The notes: a model not told the origin generated them from the sequence alone. Positions 41,783-50,732 are shown, counted from the stretch's first letter. The stretch: 51,007 bases of DNA from Clostridium sp. UBA6640 (GCF_002455975.1 NZ_DKLM01000083.1:58473-109479); one strand, 5' to 3'. Program-made: numbers and translations.

Positions 41783-42483
41783 ATTAATTTTTCTCCTACA
41801 AATCTATACCCAGTTCCCCATACAGTCTCAATAAACTTTGGCTTTTTAAGATTATCCTTTAATTTATCTCTAATTTGCTTTACATGGACAGTTACAGTAT
41901 TATTTCCATCTATCCCTTCTTCTCCCCATATGATTTCATAAAGTTCCTTTTTGCTAAAAGATCTCTTTGGATTTTGTGCCATTAAAATAAATAATTCAAG
42001 TTCTTTAGAAGTTAAATGTACATTAATACCTTCAATTTCCACGTATTTATCTTCTTTATTTATACTAAGTCCATTTTTGTATTTTAAAAGATTATTATCT
42101 TCATTTATGCCATTGTATCTCTTATATCTTCTTAAATTAGATTCTATTCTTGCTTGAAGTTCAATCAAACTAAAAGGCTTGGTTACATAATCATCAGCTC
42201 CTAAATTTAATCCCTTCACTTTATCATAATCTTCACTTTTCGCACTAAGAATAATTATAGGTATATCGCTGGTAAGCCTTATATTCTTACAAAGAGTTAG
42301 TCCATCCATTTCAGGCATCATAATATCTATTATTAGTAGTTGAAATTTACCTCTTTTAAATTCCTCATATCCCTCTTTTCCTGTAGATGCCCAAAGAGTT
42401 CTATAACCATTATTTTCAACATACTCTTTTATACATAAAGCTATTTCCTCATCATCTTCAACAATTAATATCTTTTCTTTCAT
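41779..42483 (-). CDS. OmpR/PhoB-type response regulator
   Basis: 234 residues. Receiver domain at about 3-115 with LIVEDDEE, the phosphorylated Asp53 in LLIIDIMMPEMDG, and the switch lysine in DYVTKPFS. The winged-helix DNA-binding domain at about 130-232 shows LTSKELELFILMAQNPKRSFSK, VHVKQIRDKL and ETVWGTGYRFVG. It is first in the operon with its cognate kinase (4-bp overlap) and lipoprotein. RBS GGAGGGACC before ATG. The adhesin gene further downstream, on the same strand but beyond a terminator, is a possible target. Confidence 0.95.
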   Translation of the reverse strand: MKEKILIVEDDEEIALCIKEYVENNGYRTLWASTGKEGYEEFKRGKFQLLIIDIMMPEMDGLTLCKNIRLTSDIPIIILSAKSEDYDKVKGLNLGADDYVTKPFSLIELQARIESNLRRYKRYNGINEDNNLLKYKNGLSINKEDKYVEIEGINVHLTSKELELFILMAQNPKRSFSKKELYEIIWGEEGIDGNNTVTVHVKQIRDKLKDNLKKPKFIETVWGTGYRFVGEKLI

Positions 42484-42645
42484 AGAAAGGTCCCTCCTAC
42501 GTTTCCAATTATAAACTATATTCAGATAAAATTTATAAAACTTTATAATTCCCTTATAAATTATATTTTTAATGGAATTTACTTTACAATAATAAAGTGA
42601 AATTTTTCCATAAAACTTTTTATATATTAAAAGTTAATAAATAAA

Positions 42646-42675
42646 TTAGAGCATTAGATTTCTCCAATGCTCTAA
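42646..42675 (-). terminator. Terminator after the ArsC/Spx-like gene
   Basis: TTAGAGCATT and AATGCTCTAA form a 10-bp stem with a 10-base loop, 11 bp beyond the stop codon. The T-tract on minus is weak (ATTTATT). Confidence 0.6.
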
Positions 42676-42686
42676 TAATTTTCTAA

Positions 42687-43043
42687 TTATTTAAGTTTCT
42701 CTGCCCACTGTTCTTCTTTAAATCCTACTAAAACAAAATCTTCTCCTACAACTATTGGTCTTTTTACAATCATTCCATTGGAAGATAATATATCTAAAAG
42801 ATCTTCTTCACTAGAAGTTTTGACTTTATCTTTAAGATTCATCTCTTTATATAACTTTCCACTACTATTGAAAAATTTATTTATAGGCAAGCCACTTTTA
42901 TGTAACCATGCCTTTAATTCTTCTTTTGTAGGATTATTTTCAACTATATGTCTATCTTCAAAATCCACATTATTTTCAACTAACCACTTTTTAGCTTTAA
43001 TACAAGTAGTACATTTTGGGTACTGCACAAATAATATTCTCAT
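42687..43043 (-). CDS. ArsC/Spx-family thioredoxin-fold protein
   Basis: 118 residues. ArsC/Spx family: RILFVQYPKCTTCIKAKKWL with a CxxC redox motif (Cys about 10 and 13), FEDRHIVENNPTKEELKAWL, and the late IVKRPIVVGEDFVLVGFKEEQW. The CTTC and the KRPI-V pattern fit the YffB/ArsC-like reductase branch common in clostridia. The arsenate reductase cysteine is present, but the arginine set was not checked, so arsenate reduction is not certain. The ATG at 43043 has GGAGG eight bases upstream; the ATG at 43058 overlaps it. It is not adjacent to ars efflux genes. Confidence 0.85.
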   Translation of the reverse strand: MRILFVQYPKCTTCIKAKKWLVENNVDFEDRHIVENNPTKEELKAWLHKSGLPINKFFNSSGKLYKEMNLKDKVKTSSEEDLLDILSSNGMIVKRPIVVGEDFVLVGFKEEQWAEKLK

Positions 43044-43139
43044 AATAAATACCTCCATTAAATGTTTCTATATTCTTATAATATCAGATAGTTAGGCATC
43101 TGGAAAATAATAATTATTTCATATCAGACAAAGCGTCAA

Positions 43140-43700
43140 GTTCTATTCATAGTGGAGCTATTGGCGGCTTCTGACAACGCAGTATGATAGGAAATAAACT
43201 AACATACTGGCCTATTATTTTTTTGAAGAAAATGCTCATCTATAGACTATATTTTTAAAATTTACGTCCGATAATACCTTTAAGGGTAAATATACGAAAT
43301 ATGTAAAGAGAAAGGAATAAATAGATAGCCAGTAATGACCAGTAGCTTCCGATCCAATTTCAAGTTCAGATGAATATGGTGCAATTTTTTTGAAAGAGTC
43401 TGAGCACCTTCAGAAGTATTATAGAACGAATGTGCTTTGAATATAATCTTAGCTTTTCATCCATAAGAGAAGCAACATGAGTGCTTTTGCAATATCAATA
43501 CCTAGATAAAACATAAACATCACCTACAATTAAAATATTTTTTATATAGATTCCACTGTACTGATAAACGTTACTGCCTTATTGTATATTCGAGGTACTC
43601 AAGTTGACCCGGCATCCAACTTATTCATAAACTGCTTATCAGACAGAGGCTTCAGTCTTTCAATAACGATATCCATCCCTCATGGAGGGTTCGACATCAC
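43140..43700 (-). mobile_element. Decayed IS110-family insertion sequence (5' end and leader only)
   Basis: The transposase remnant at 43318-43514 is preceded (on the minus strand) by about 190 bp with the character of an IS110 leader, and followed by about 180 bp of unplaceable sequence to about 43140. The 3' two thirds of the transposase are missing. GC content rises locally (for example GTTGACCCGGCATCCAACTT on plus), unlike the flanking DNA. Exact ends cannot be set by eye. The 767-bp stretch 43044-43810 contains no intact gene. Confidence 0.6.
43318..43514 (-). pseudogene. IS110-family transposase N-terminal fragment with several frameshifts
   Basis: Starting at ATG 43514: MFYLGIDIAK (with the first Asp of the DEDD site), a frameshift, THVASLMDEK, a frameshift, IIFKAHSFYNTSEGAQTLSKK, a frameshift, and APYSSELEIGSEATGHYWLS. 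This is the order of the IS110/IS1328 DEDD transposase N-terminus. At least three single-base indels make it dead. Confidence 0.8.
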
Positions 43701-43730
43701 TCTATCTAATATAGTTATTATACAGAAATC

Positions 43731-43750
43731 ACCTGTATAAATATACAGGT
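43731..43750. promoter_or_regulatory. Palindrome ACCTGTAT-N4-ATACAGGT upstream of the chemoreceptor
   Basis: A perfect inverted repeat with 8-bp arms, 61 bases before the chemoreceptor start. It may be an operator or leader hairpin, or a leftover of the adjacent IS110 copy. Confidence 0.35.
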
Positions 43751-43810
43751 AATAAAGGGTTATAGGTTACCTTTATCAACCTAAATTTATTATATGTGGG
43801 GTATGAACAT

Positions 43811-45883
43811 ATGAAAAAAATTTTTAGTATAAAAAACAAGCTTATAATTTCTTTTCTGTCTTTAATTTTAGTGTTTTTAGGTTTACTAGGTTCTATAATC
43901 TACAACAAAGTGCAAAGTCAAACCAAAGAGGATTATATCCAATCTATAGAAAAGCAAATAACTCAGGTGGATATTAGCTTTAATAATTATATTATGTCTT
44001 TTGAAGAAAATATAAATATGTTTTCTAAAGAACTAAATAATTTAGAGAATCAGATAACTTCGTATGTTAATAAAAAGTATGAATCTGATGAAATACCTAT
44101 GACTCCTCTTAAAAATGGAAGTTTTGAAGCTTCTGCCTATAAAAAATTTGAAAATTTTACAAAAACTCATGATGGAGTAGAAACTGTTTCTATATCTTCA
44201 GAGGATAATGGCGGATATATGCAGTATCCAGCGATATCAAGAAAAAAAGGATATGACCCTAGAACTAGAGATTGGTACAATGAAGGTAAAAAAAATAAGG
44301 ATGAGATTTCATTTACAGATGTATATAAAACATCATCTGGTTCTATGGTAATGTCGGCTATAAGCCCAATTAAGGATACAAATTCAAAATTCAAAGGGGT
44401 CATAGCTCTGGACATAAATTTAAAAAAATTATCTGAAATGAGTAAGAATATACGAATAGGCCAAGATGGCTATCTTATTGTAACAGATAAAGAGGGTACA
44501 ATAGTAGCTAATGGCGAGGATGAAAGTCTTGTTTCTAAAAGTATAAAAGAACTTAATGTGGAAAAGCTGGATGACCTGTCAACATATACTAATAATAATT
44601 TTACTACAAAAATGGATGATGGTAAGGAATACTTAATAAATGTAAAAAAATCATCCAATGAAAAATTAGGATGGTACTATATATCCTTTGTAGAAAAAGC
44701 AGAACTTGTAAAATCTGCAAATAGCATAGGGATTATGATCTTAATTTCTACTATTATATTTGCTATAATTGCAGCATTCGTATGCATACTTATAGCAAAC
44801 AAAATATCAAGCCCTATTAAATATGCAGCTGAATATATAAAAGAAATGGGAAGAGGAAATTTTACAATTCCAATAGAAGAAAAATATTTTAAATTGAAAG
44901 ATGAAATTGGAGATATTATAAAATCATTAGATAAGATGCAGGGTTCTATAAAATCTATGCTATCAAAGGTAAAAGAAAGTTCTGAAGTGGTTTCACAAGA
45001 GGGAGAAAAGTTATTATCAGCTTCAGAAGAAATGACTGGATCCTCAAATGAGGTATCAAATGCCATACAGGAAGTGGCTATAGGAATTTCAAACCAAGCA
45101 GGAGAACTTGTAAAAGCAACTTCGATTTTATCAAGTTTTGGAGAAAGTCTTGATGTAGTTGTAAATGAGTTATCCTCAATAAATGAAAATTCCGTCAACA
45201 TAAATTTTATGGCTAATGATAGCAATAAAAAGATGGAAAACATGATGGTATCAGTGAAAAATGTAGGAGAATTTTTTAAAGATTCTTTAGATTTAATATC
45301 TAAACTTGATTATAACATAGACCGAATAAGTGAGATGACAGATTTAATAAATAGTGTTTCAGATCAAACTAATCTCTTAGCACTAAATGCAGCAATTGAA
45401 GCAGCAAGAGCAGGAGAATCAGGAAAAGGATTTGCTGTGGTAGCAGATGAAATAAGAAAGTTAGCAGAAACAAGTAGAGATTCTTCTGAAAGTATAAATA
45501 AACTGGTAGAAAATATAGCTAAAGATAAAAAAGATATTATAGACAGCACTGGAAAGATGAAAGGAGAATTAGATAGCCAATCTGAAATAGTAAAAGAAAC
45601 AATACATGTATTTAAAGACATAATAGACGCAATTGAAAATGTTGTTCCTAAAATACAAAATGTTAATAATTCAGCATATTCTATAAATGAAGAAAAAGAT
45701 AATGTTTTATCTAAGATGGAAGAAAGTTCAGCTATTTCAGAAGAAATAAGTGCATCTTCAGAAGAGATAGGTGCATCATCAGAGGAAATGCATAATCGTT
45801 CAAAAGATGTATCTGTAACTGCGGAGAGATTAAGCGAAATGACTAAAGTGATGAATGAAGAAATAAATAAATTTAAAATATAA
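43811..45883 (+). CDS. Methyl-accepting chemotaxis protein with dCache sensor
   Basis: About 690 residues from the ATG at 43811 (GGGG nine bases upstream; a GTG at 43796 lies within that RBS). TM1 at about 9-31; extracellular dCache-type sensor at about 36-295 (AISRKKGYDPRTRDWYNEGK, KGVIALDINLKKLSEM, GYLIVTDKEGTIVANG); TM2 at about 301-325; HAMP at about 326-380; cytoplasmic signalling domain with the conserved hairpin SDQTNLLALNAAIEAARAGE and KGFAVVADEIRKLAE (about 515-555). It signals to CheA/CheW; the ligand may be an amino acid or other small molecule, as for many dCache receptors. It lies between IS110 and IS256 remnants. Confidence 0.95.
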   Translation: MKKIFSIKNKLIISFLSLILVFLGLLGSIIYNKVQSQTKEDYIQSIEKQITQVDISFNNYIMSFEENINMFSKELNNLENQITSYVNKKYESDEIPMTPLKNGSFEASAYKKFENFTKTHDGVETVSISSEDNGGYMQYPAISRKKGYDPRTRDWYNEGKKNKDEISFTDVYKTSSGSMVMSAISPIKDTNSKFKGVIALDINLKKLSEMSKNIRIGQDGYLIVTDKEGTIVANGEDESLVSKSIKELNVEKLDDLSTYTNNNFTTKMDDGKEYLINVKKSSNEKLGWYYISFVEKAELVKSANSIGIMILISTIIFAIIAAFVCILIANKISSPIKYAAEYIKEMGRGNFTIPIEEKYFKLKDEIGDIIKSLDKMQGSIKSMLSKVKESSEVVSQEGEKLLSASEEMTGSSNEVSNAIQEVAIGISNQAGELVKATSILSSFGESLDVVVNELSSINENSVNINFMANDSNKKMENMMVSVKNVGEFFKDSLDLISKLDYNIDRISEMTDLINSVSDQTNLLALNAAIEAARAGESGKGFAVVADEIRKLAETSRDSSESINKLVENIAKDKKDIIDSTGKMKGELDSQSEIVKETIHVFKDIIDAIENVVPKIQNVNNSAYSINEEKDNVLSKMEESSAISEEISASSEEIGASSEEMHNRSKDVSVTAERLSEMTKVMNEEINKFKI

Positions 45884-45904
45884 AGTACTATCGAAATAAA
45901 AAAA

Positions 45905-46049
45905 GCTCCAGTTTATCCGAAAATAGGAACATCAATCATTATAATAAGTACAATAATTTTATAAAATAATTAAATTATTAGGTTGAATTACCTATGACTT
46001 ACATGCATTATAATGCTAATGTATAATATATAAAAAGATGAACTGGAGC
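45905..46049. repeat. 145-bp AT-rich segment bounded by 13-bp inverted repeats
   Basis: GCTCCAGTTTATC (45905-45917) and GATGAACTGGAGC (46037-46049) match at 12 of 13 positions in inverted orientation. The segment between is non-coding. It starts 21 bp after the chemoreceptor stop and ends 7 bp before the IS256 remnant. It resembles a MITE or an IS end pair; no target-site duplication is clear. Confidence 0.5.
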
Positions 46050-46056
46050 GTAACTA

Positions 46057-46311
46057 ATGAAAAGCTGGTCAGTTAATTGAAATGTTATAAACTCTATATT
46101 TAAGTTTCCTGCTGATGTACGCAAGTTTATATACACAACTAATGCTATTGAAAGCCTTAATAGTATTTATTGTAGATTTAATCGTCAGCGAAGTGTATTT
46201 CCAGGTGACACTTATTTGCTTAAAGCATTGTACTTAGCAACTTTTGAAGCTACAAAAAAGTGGAGTTTACCACTTAGAAATTGGGTAAAGTTTATGGAGA
46301 ACTATCCATAA
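46057..46311 (+). pseudogene. IS256-family transposase C-terminal fragment
   Basis: The frame reads KSWSVN, TGA, then NVINSIFKFPADVRKFIYTT, NAIESLN, FNRQRSVFPGDTYLLKALYL, KKWSLPLRNWVKF and a TAA at 46309. 'P..(I/V)RK.IYTTNAIESLN' and 'FP.D....K.LYL....KKW' are the signature of the IS256/mutator transposase C-terminus; the DDE glutamate region is at most partly present. The in-frame TGA and lack of the first 300 residues mark it as dead. Confidence 0.85.
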
Positions 46312-46355
46312 TGTATGAAGGAAGACTTCCTTAAAGCTTGCGGCAAATATAAAAA

Positions 46356-46386
46356 TTAAGACCACCCTTATTAAGGGTGGTCTTAA
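46356..46386. terminator. Terminator of the atp operon
   Basis: A perfect palindrome, TTAAGACCACCCTTA and its complement, with AATTTTTATA following on the minus strand. It lies three bases after the atpC stop codon, and with TTTTA on plus could act in both directions. Confidence 0.9.
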
Positions 46387-46388
46387 TT

Positions 46389-46787
46389 TTATTGAATCCC
46401 TGCTATATTAATTCGATTTTTAGCCTTTTTCAAAGCTACTTTTGCCCTTTCGATATCAATTCCCTCAGGATTTCTTAATCGCTCTTCAGCTCTTTCTTTT
46501 GCTTTTTTAGCTCTCTCTATATCTATCTCATTCGGCCATTCAACAGCATCGCAAACTATTAATACATTTTCTTTATTTACTTCCACATACCCGCCAGCAA
46601 TAGCTGCTTCTTTAAACTTTCCATTCTGCTTAATCCTTAGTTTTCCGATACCTATAAGAGATATTAATGGAGCATGACCTTTTAATATTCCAAGATCTCC
46701 ATCTACACATCTTAATATAACCATATTTACATCTTCGTCAAAAAAAATCCCATTAGAAGTTATTACTTTTAGTGAAAATAAAGACAT
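46389..46787 (-). CDS. atpC: F1 ATP synthase epsilon subunit
   Basis: 132 residues, usual length. The N-terminal beta-sandwich (about 1-85; LKVITSNGIFFDEDVNMVIL, DGDLGILKGHAPLISLIGIG, AIAGGYVEVNKENVLIV) is followed by the C-terminal helical hairpin (about 88-130; EIDIERAKKAKERAEERL, and DIERAKVALKKAKNRI). It is part of the central stalk and can inhibit ATP hydrolysis through its C-terminal helices. It begins ten bases after atpD and is last in the operon before a strong terminator. Confidence 0.97.
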   Translation of the reverse strand: MSLFSLKVITSNGIFFDEDVNMVILRCVDGDLGILKGHAPLISLIGIGKLRIKQNGKFKEAAIAGGYVEVNKENVLIVCDAVEWPNEIDIERAKKAKERAEERLRNPEGIDIERAKVALKKAKNRINIAGIQ

Positions 46788-46797
46788 TTAAATCCTC

Positions 46798-48198
46798 CTA
46801 ATTTTTTATTTTTTTAGCTTTTTCTATAGCTTGGTCTATGGTACCTACAAATAAAAATGCTGCTTCTGGAAGATCATCATGCTTTCCTTCAAGTATCTCC
46901 TTAAATCCTCTTATTGTTTCCTTTAAAGGTACATATTCTCCAGGTATTCCTGTAAATTGCTCTGCTACGCTAAATGGTTGGGATAGGAACCGTTGAATTC
47001 TCCTAGCTCGAGCTATGGTTGATTTGTCCGATTCTGATAACTCATCCATCCCTAATACTGCCATAACATACTGTAGCTCCTTGTACCTTTGAAGAATTCT
47101 TTGCACTTCACGAGCTACATTATAGTGTTCTTCTCCAACAATTAGAGGATCTAAAATTCTAGATGTCGAATCTAAAGGATCTACTGCTGGATATATTCCT
47201 AGTCCTGAAATCGTACGTGAGAGAACAGTAGTTGCATCTAAATGAGAAAATGTTGTTGCTGGAGCTGGATCTGTTAAGTCATCTGCTGGTACATAAACTG
47301 CTTGAACAGAAGTAATGGAACCTGTTTTTGTAGATGCAATTCTTTCCTGTAACTGTCCCATTTCTGTTGCCAAAGTAGGTTGATAACCAACAGCGCTTGG
47401 AATACGTCCCAGAAGTGCTGATACCTCAGATCCAGCCTGAGTAAATCTAAAGATATTATCTATAAATAGTAGAACATCTTGCCCTTTCTTATCTCTAAAA
47501 TATTCTGCCATAGTAAGTCCTGTTAGTGCAACTCTCATTCTTGCTCCTGGTGGTTCATTCATCTGACCAAATACCAAGGCAGTTTTATCTATAACTCCTG
47601 AATCTTTCATCTCATGATAAAGATCATTACCTTCTCTGGTTCTTTCTCCAACACCAGTAAATACAGATAACCCTCCATGCTCTTTTGCAATGTTGTTAAT
47701 AAGTTCTTGAATCAAAACTGTCTTTCCAACTCCCGCTCCACCGAAAAGACCAATTTTACCACCTTTCGCATAAGGGGTCATTAAATCGATAACCTTTATT
47801 CCAGTTTCAAATATTTCAGTAGCTGTTTGTTGTTCTTCAAGCAGCGGTGCCCCTCTATGGATAGGCATATATTCATCAGCAATTAATTCACCACTCTTAT
47901 CGATGGTTTCTCCAAGTACATTAAAAAGTCTTCCTAAAGTTACATCACCCACTGGAACTTTGATTGGCGCCTTTGTATCTATTGCTTCCATACCTCTTAT
48001 AAGCCCATCAGTTGAAGACATGGCAATGCATCTCACTGTATCTTCACCTATATGCTGAGCCACTTCTGCTAATACTTTATTATTATCATCTTTTATTTCA
48101 ATAATATTTAAAAGCTTAGGCACATTATCCTTATTAAATCTTATATCTAACACAGGTCCAATAACCTGAACTACTTTGCCCGTGTTCTTTTCTAACAT
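46798..48198 (-). CDS. atpD: F1 ATP synthase beta subunit (catalytic)
   Basis: 466 residues. Catalytic subunit with KVVQVIGPVLDIRF at the N-terminus, P-loop GGAGVGKTVL (about 155), GERTREGNDLY with the catalytic Glu (about 187), ALTGLTMAEYFRD, LLFIDNIFRFTQAGSEVSALLGR and PSAVGYQPTLATEMG. All catalytic residues are present. GGAGGAG precedes the ATG. It lies 21 bp after atpG in the order atpH-atpA-atpG-atpD-atpC. Confidence 0.98.
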   Translation of the reverse strand: MLEKNTGKVVQVIGPVLDIRFNKDNVPKLLNIIEIKDDNNKVLAEVAQHIGEDTVRCIAMSSTDGLIRGMEAIDTKAPIKVPVGDVTLGRLFNVLGETIDKSGELIADEYMPIHRGAPLLEEQQTATEIFETGIKVIDLMTPYAKGGKIGLFGGAGVGKTVLIQELINNIAKEHGGLSVFTGVGERTREGNDLYHEMKDSGVIDKTALVFGQMNEPPGARMRVALTGLTMAEYFRDKKGQDVLLFIDNIFRFTQAGSEVSALLGRIPSAVGYQPTLATEMGQLQERIASTKTGSITSVQAVYVPADDLTDPAPATTFSHLDATTVLSRTISGLGIYPAVDPLDSTSRILDPLIVGEEHYNVAREVQRILQRYKELQYVMAVLGMDELSESDKSTIARARRIQRFLSQPFSVAEQFTGIPGEYVPLKETIRGFKEILEGKHDDLPEAAFLFVGTIDQAIEKAKKIKN

Positions 48199-48219
48199 CC
48201 GATCTCCTCCTCTGCTTAT

Positions 48220-49074
48220 TTATTTAAGAGCTTCTGCACCACCTACAATTTCTGTTATTTCTCTAGTTATTGAGGCTTGTCGAGCTCGATTATATTTTAA
48301 TTCAAGATCAGCTATCATTTCTTCAGCATTGTTAGTTGCTGACTCCATAGATACCCTTCTTGCTCCTTGTTCGCTAACAGAAGATTCAACCAAAGCACCA
48401 TATATAGAAATATGAATAAATTTAGAAATCAAATAATCTAGCACCGCTTCTGGCGATGGTTCGCATTCTATCTGAATATTTTTATTAGCATTTTCAGATT
48501 CCACAGTCTCTACTGGGAATAGTCTTACTAAAGTAGGTATTTGAGATAATACATTTTTAAAAGTAGTATATACCAAATTTATCTCGTATGCTTGGTGCTT
48601 TTTATATAAATCTATAGCAAGATTGCCTATAGTAACTGCATCTGTGAATTGTGGATTCTCTGATATAAGGTCAAAACTTTCTACTATTTTATAGTTATTT
48701 CTAGTAAAATAGTCTATACCTTTTTGGCCTATAGGTATAACTAATGCATGCTCCTTATCTTCAATAATATTTTCAGTAAGCTTTAACACATTATTATTAT
48801 ATCCACCTGCCAGACCTTTATCAGAAGTTATTACAATAAATAGCTTGCATTTTGCTTCTCTTTTTCCATCCTCGGAATCAGCTAGCTTAGCTACAGATGG
48901 AAGAAGTCCATTAATACTTTTAAGCACGATTTTTTGATATGACTCTAATCTCTCTAAGCGCTCTCTAGCCTGTCTAAGTTTAGATGATGAAACAAGCTCC
49001 ATTGCTCTGGTTATTTCTTTTGTGCTATTCACACTTTTTATCATTCTTTTAATTTCTTTCATCCCTTGAGCCAT
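48220..49074 (-). CDS. atpG: F1 ATP synthase gamma subunit
   Basis: 284 residues, normal length. The N-terminal helix MAQGMKEIKRMIKSVNSTKE, ITRAMELVSSSKLRQA and the C-terminal helix ESATNNAEEMIADLELKYNRARQASITREITEIVGGAEAL are the two long helices of the rotating shaft. The middle segment (TSDKGLAGGYNNNVLK, about 88-103) is typical. It is located 27 bp after atpA. Confidence 0.97.
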   Translation of the reverse strand: MAQGMKEIKRMIKSVNSTKEITRAMELVSSSKLRQARERLERLESYQKIVLKSINGLLPSVAKLADSEDGKREAKCKLFIVITSDKGLAGGYNNNVLKLTENIIEDKEHALVIPIGQKGIDYFTRNNYKIVESFDLISENPQFTDAVTIGNLAIDLYKKHQAYEINLVYTTFKNVLSQIPTLVRLFPVETVESENANKNIQIECEPSPEAVLDYLISKFIHISIYGALVESSVSEQGARRVSMESATNNAEEMIADLELKYNRARQASITREITEIVGGAEALK

Positions 49075-49101
49075 ACTTCCACCTCTCTTCTTACATCACT
49101 T

Positions 49102-50709
49102 TCATTTGAAGAGCCCCAAAAATTCCTCTATAGCTTTTATAAGCTCAGACTCTATTTCTTCACTAAGCCTTTTAGCACTAGCTATTTCTTTCTCTAGATG
49201 TGAATAATTATTTTTCATAAATTCTAAAAATTCCTTTTCAAAAACCTTAATTTTTTCTATAGGAATATGATTAATGTATTTATTACATACCACATATAGA
49301 ATCATTACTTGTCTTTCCATTGACATAGGACAATACTGAGGCTGCTTTAATATTTCCATTATCCTCTCACCATATGACAATGTTTTTTGGGTTTCCTTAT
49401 CAAGCTCCGATCCAAACTGTGCAAAGGATAGAAGTTCCCTATATTGCGCAAGTTCAAGCTTGAGTCCACTAGATACCCCTTTCATAGCCTTAGTTTGAGC
49501 AGCACCACCTACTCTTGATACTGACAATCCAGAATTCACTGCTGGTCTTTGTCCTGAGGAAAACAATTCCTGCTCTAAAAATATTTGGCCATCTGTTATA
49601 GATATTATATTTGTTGGAATATAGGCTGAGATATCTCCTGCAAGAGTTTCTACTATTGGCAATGCCGTTATAGATCCTCCACCATTTTCATCATTAAGCC
49701 TTGCCGCCCTTTCAAGTAACCTGGAATGCAAATAAAATACGTCCCCTGGATATGCTTCACGTCCTGGTGGTCTTCTCAAAAGAAGAGACATGGTACGATA
49801 GGCAACTGCATGTTTTGATAAATCATCATATACAATCAACACGTCCTTCCCATTGTACATGAATTCTTCTGCTATAGACACTCCTGAATAAGGGGCTATA
49901 TATTGCATTGCATCTACCTCACTTGCTGTAGCAGATACTATAATTGTATATTCCATAGCTCCATTCTTTTCCAAAGTATCTATCAATTGAGCTACCGTAG
50001 ATCTCTTTTGTCCAATGACCACATAAATACATATAACATCCTGATCTTTTTGATTTATAATTGTATCTATTGCCAATGCAGTTTTCCCAGTTTGTCTGTC
50101 ACCTATAATAAGCTCTCTTTGGCCTCTACCAATAGGAATTATAGAATCGATAGCCTTTATTCCTGTTTGCAAAGGTACAGTTACAGATTTTCTTTCAATA
50201 ACTCCAGACGCCTCCGCTTCAATAGGTCTAAACTTGTCCGTATTAATAGTTCCTTTACCATCTATTGGCTCGCCAAGAGCATTAACTACTCGTCCTACCA
50301 ATGCATCTCCTACTGGGACTTCTACAATTCTTCCCGTTCTTTTTACTATATCTCCTTCTCTTATATTTTCGCTAGGTCCTAATAGTACACAACCTACATT
50401 ATCTTCTTCAAGATTGAGAACCATACCATATACTTGATTGGGAAATTCTAATAATTCTGAAGCCATACATTTTTCTAATCCATGAATTCTTGCAATGCCG
50501 TCTCCAATTTGAACAACAGTACCTATATCTAACACATTAAGTTGTTTTTCATATTTTTTAATTTGTTCTTTTATTATTGAATTTATTTTTAATGCATTTA
50601 TTTCACAAGATTTAAGATCATAGTCTACTTCAGTTAAGTTTAGTTTCTTTTCATACTTCTCAATTTGCTCCTTTATGATGGAGCTAATTTCATCTTTTCT
50701 AGAATTCAT
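49102..50709 (-). CDS. atpA: F1 ATP synthase alpha subunit with duplicated N-terminal helix
   Basis: 535 residues, about 30 more than usual. P-loop GDRQTGKTAL (about 203), VVIGQKRSTVAQL, SGVSIAEEFMYNGKDVLIVYDDLSKHAVAYR and PPGREAYPGDVFYLHSRLLERAA are standard. The extra length is a repeat: ISSIIKEQIEKYEKKLNL (8-25) and INSIIKEQIKKYEKQLNV (42-59), offset 34 residues, the second copy leading into GTVVQIGDGIARIHG as normal. This segment is the delta-binding N-terminal helix of alpha. The DNA copies are diverged, and no in-frame start lies before the second copy; AGGAG stands before the ATG at 50709. So the longer form is the translated one. Confidence 0.96.
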   Translation of the reverse strand: MNSRKDEISSIIKEQIEKYEKKLNLTEVDYDLKSCEINALKINSIIKEQIKKYEKQLNVLDIGTVVQIGDGIARIHGLEKCMASELLEFPNQVYGMVLNLEEDNVGCVLLGPSENIREGDIVKRTGRIVEVPVGDALVGRVVNALGEPIDGKGTINTDKFRPIEAEASGVIERKSVTVPLQTGIKAIDSIIPIGRGQRELIIGDRQTGKTALAIDTIINQKDQDVICIYVVIGQKRSTVAQLIDTLEKNGAMEYTIIVSATASEVDAMQYIAPYSGVSIAEEFMYNGKDVLIVYDDLSKHAVAYRTMSLLLRRPPGREAYPGDVFYLHSRLLERAARLNDENGGGSITALPIVETLAGDISAYIPTNIISITDGQIFLEQELFSSGQRPAVNSGLSVSRVGGAAQTKAMKGVSSGLKLELAQYRELLSFAQFGSELDKETQKTLSYGERIMEILKQPQYCPMSMERQVMILYVVCNKYINHIPIEKIKVFEKEFLEFMKNNYSHLEKEIASAKRLSEEIESELIKAIEEFLGLFK

Positions 50710-50732
50710 TAAGTTTATTCTCCTATCATAAT

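Noticed and set aside
43811..45883. The chemoreceptor as part of an intact composite transposon
   Set aside because: The two flanking IS remnants belong to different families, are both defective, and lack matched outer ends, so they cannot form one unit.
49903..50382. 159-codon plus-strand ORF inside atpA
   Set aside because: Antisense shadow of a highly conserved gene, tyrosine/serine-rich, with no RBS.
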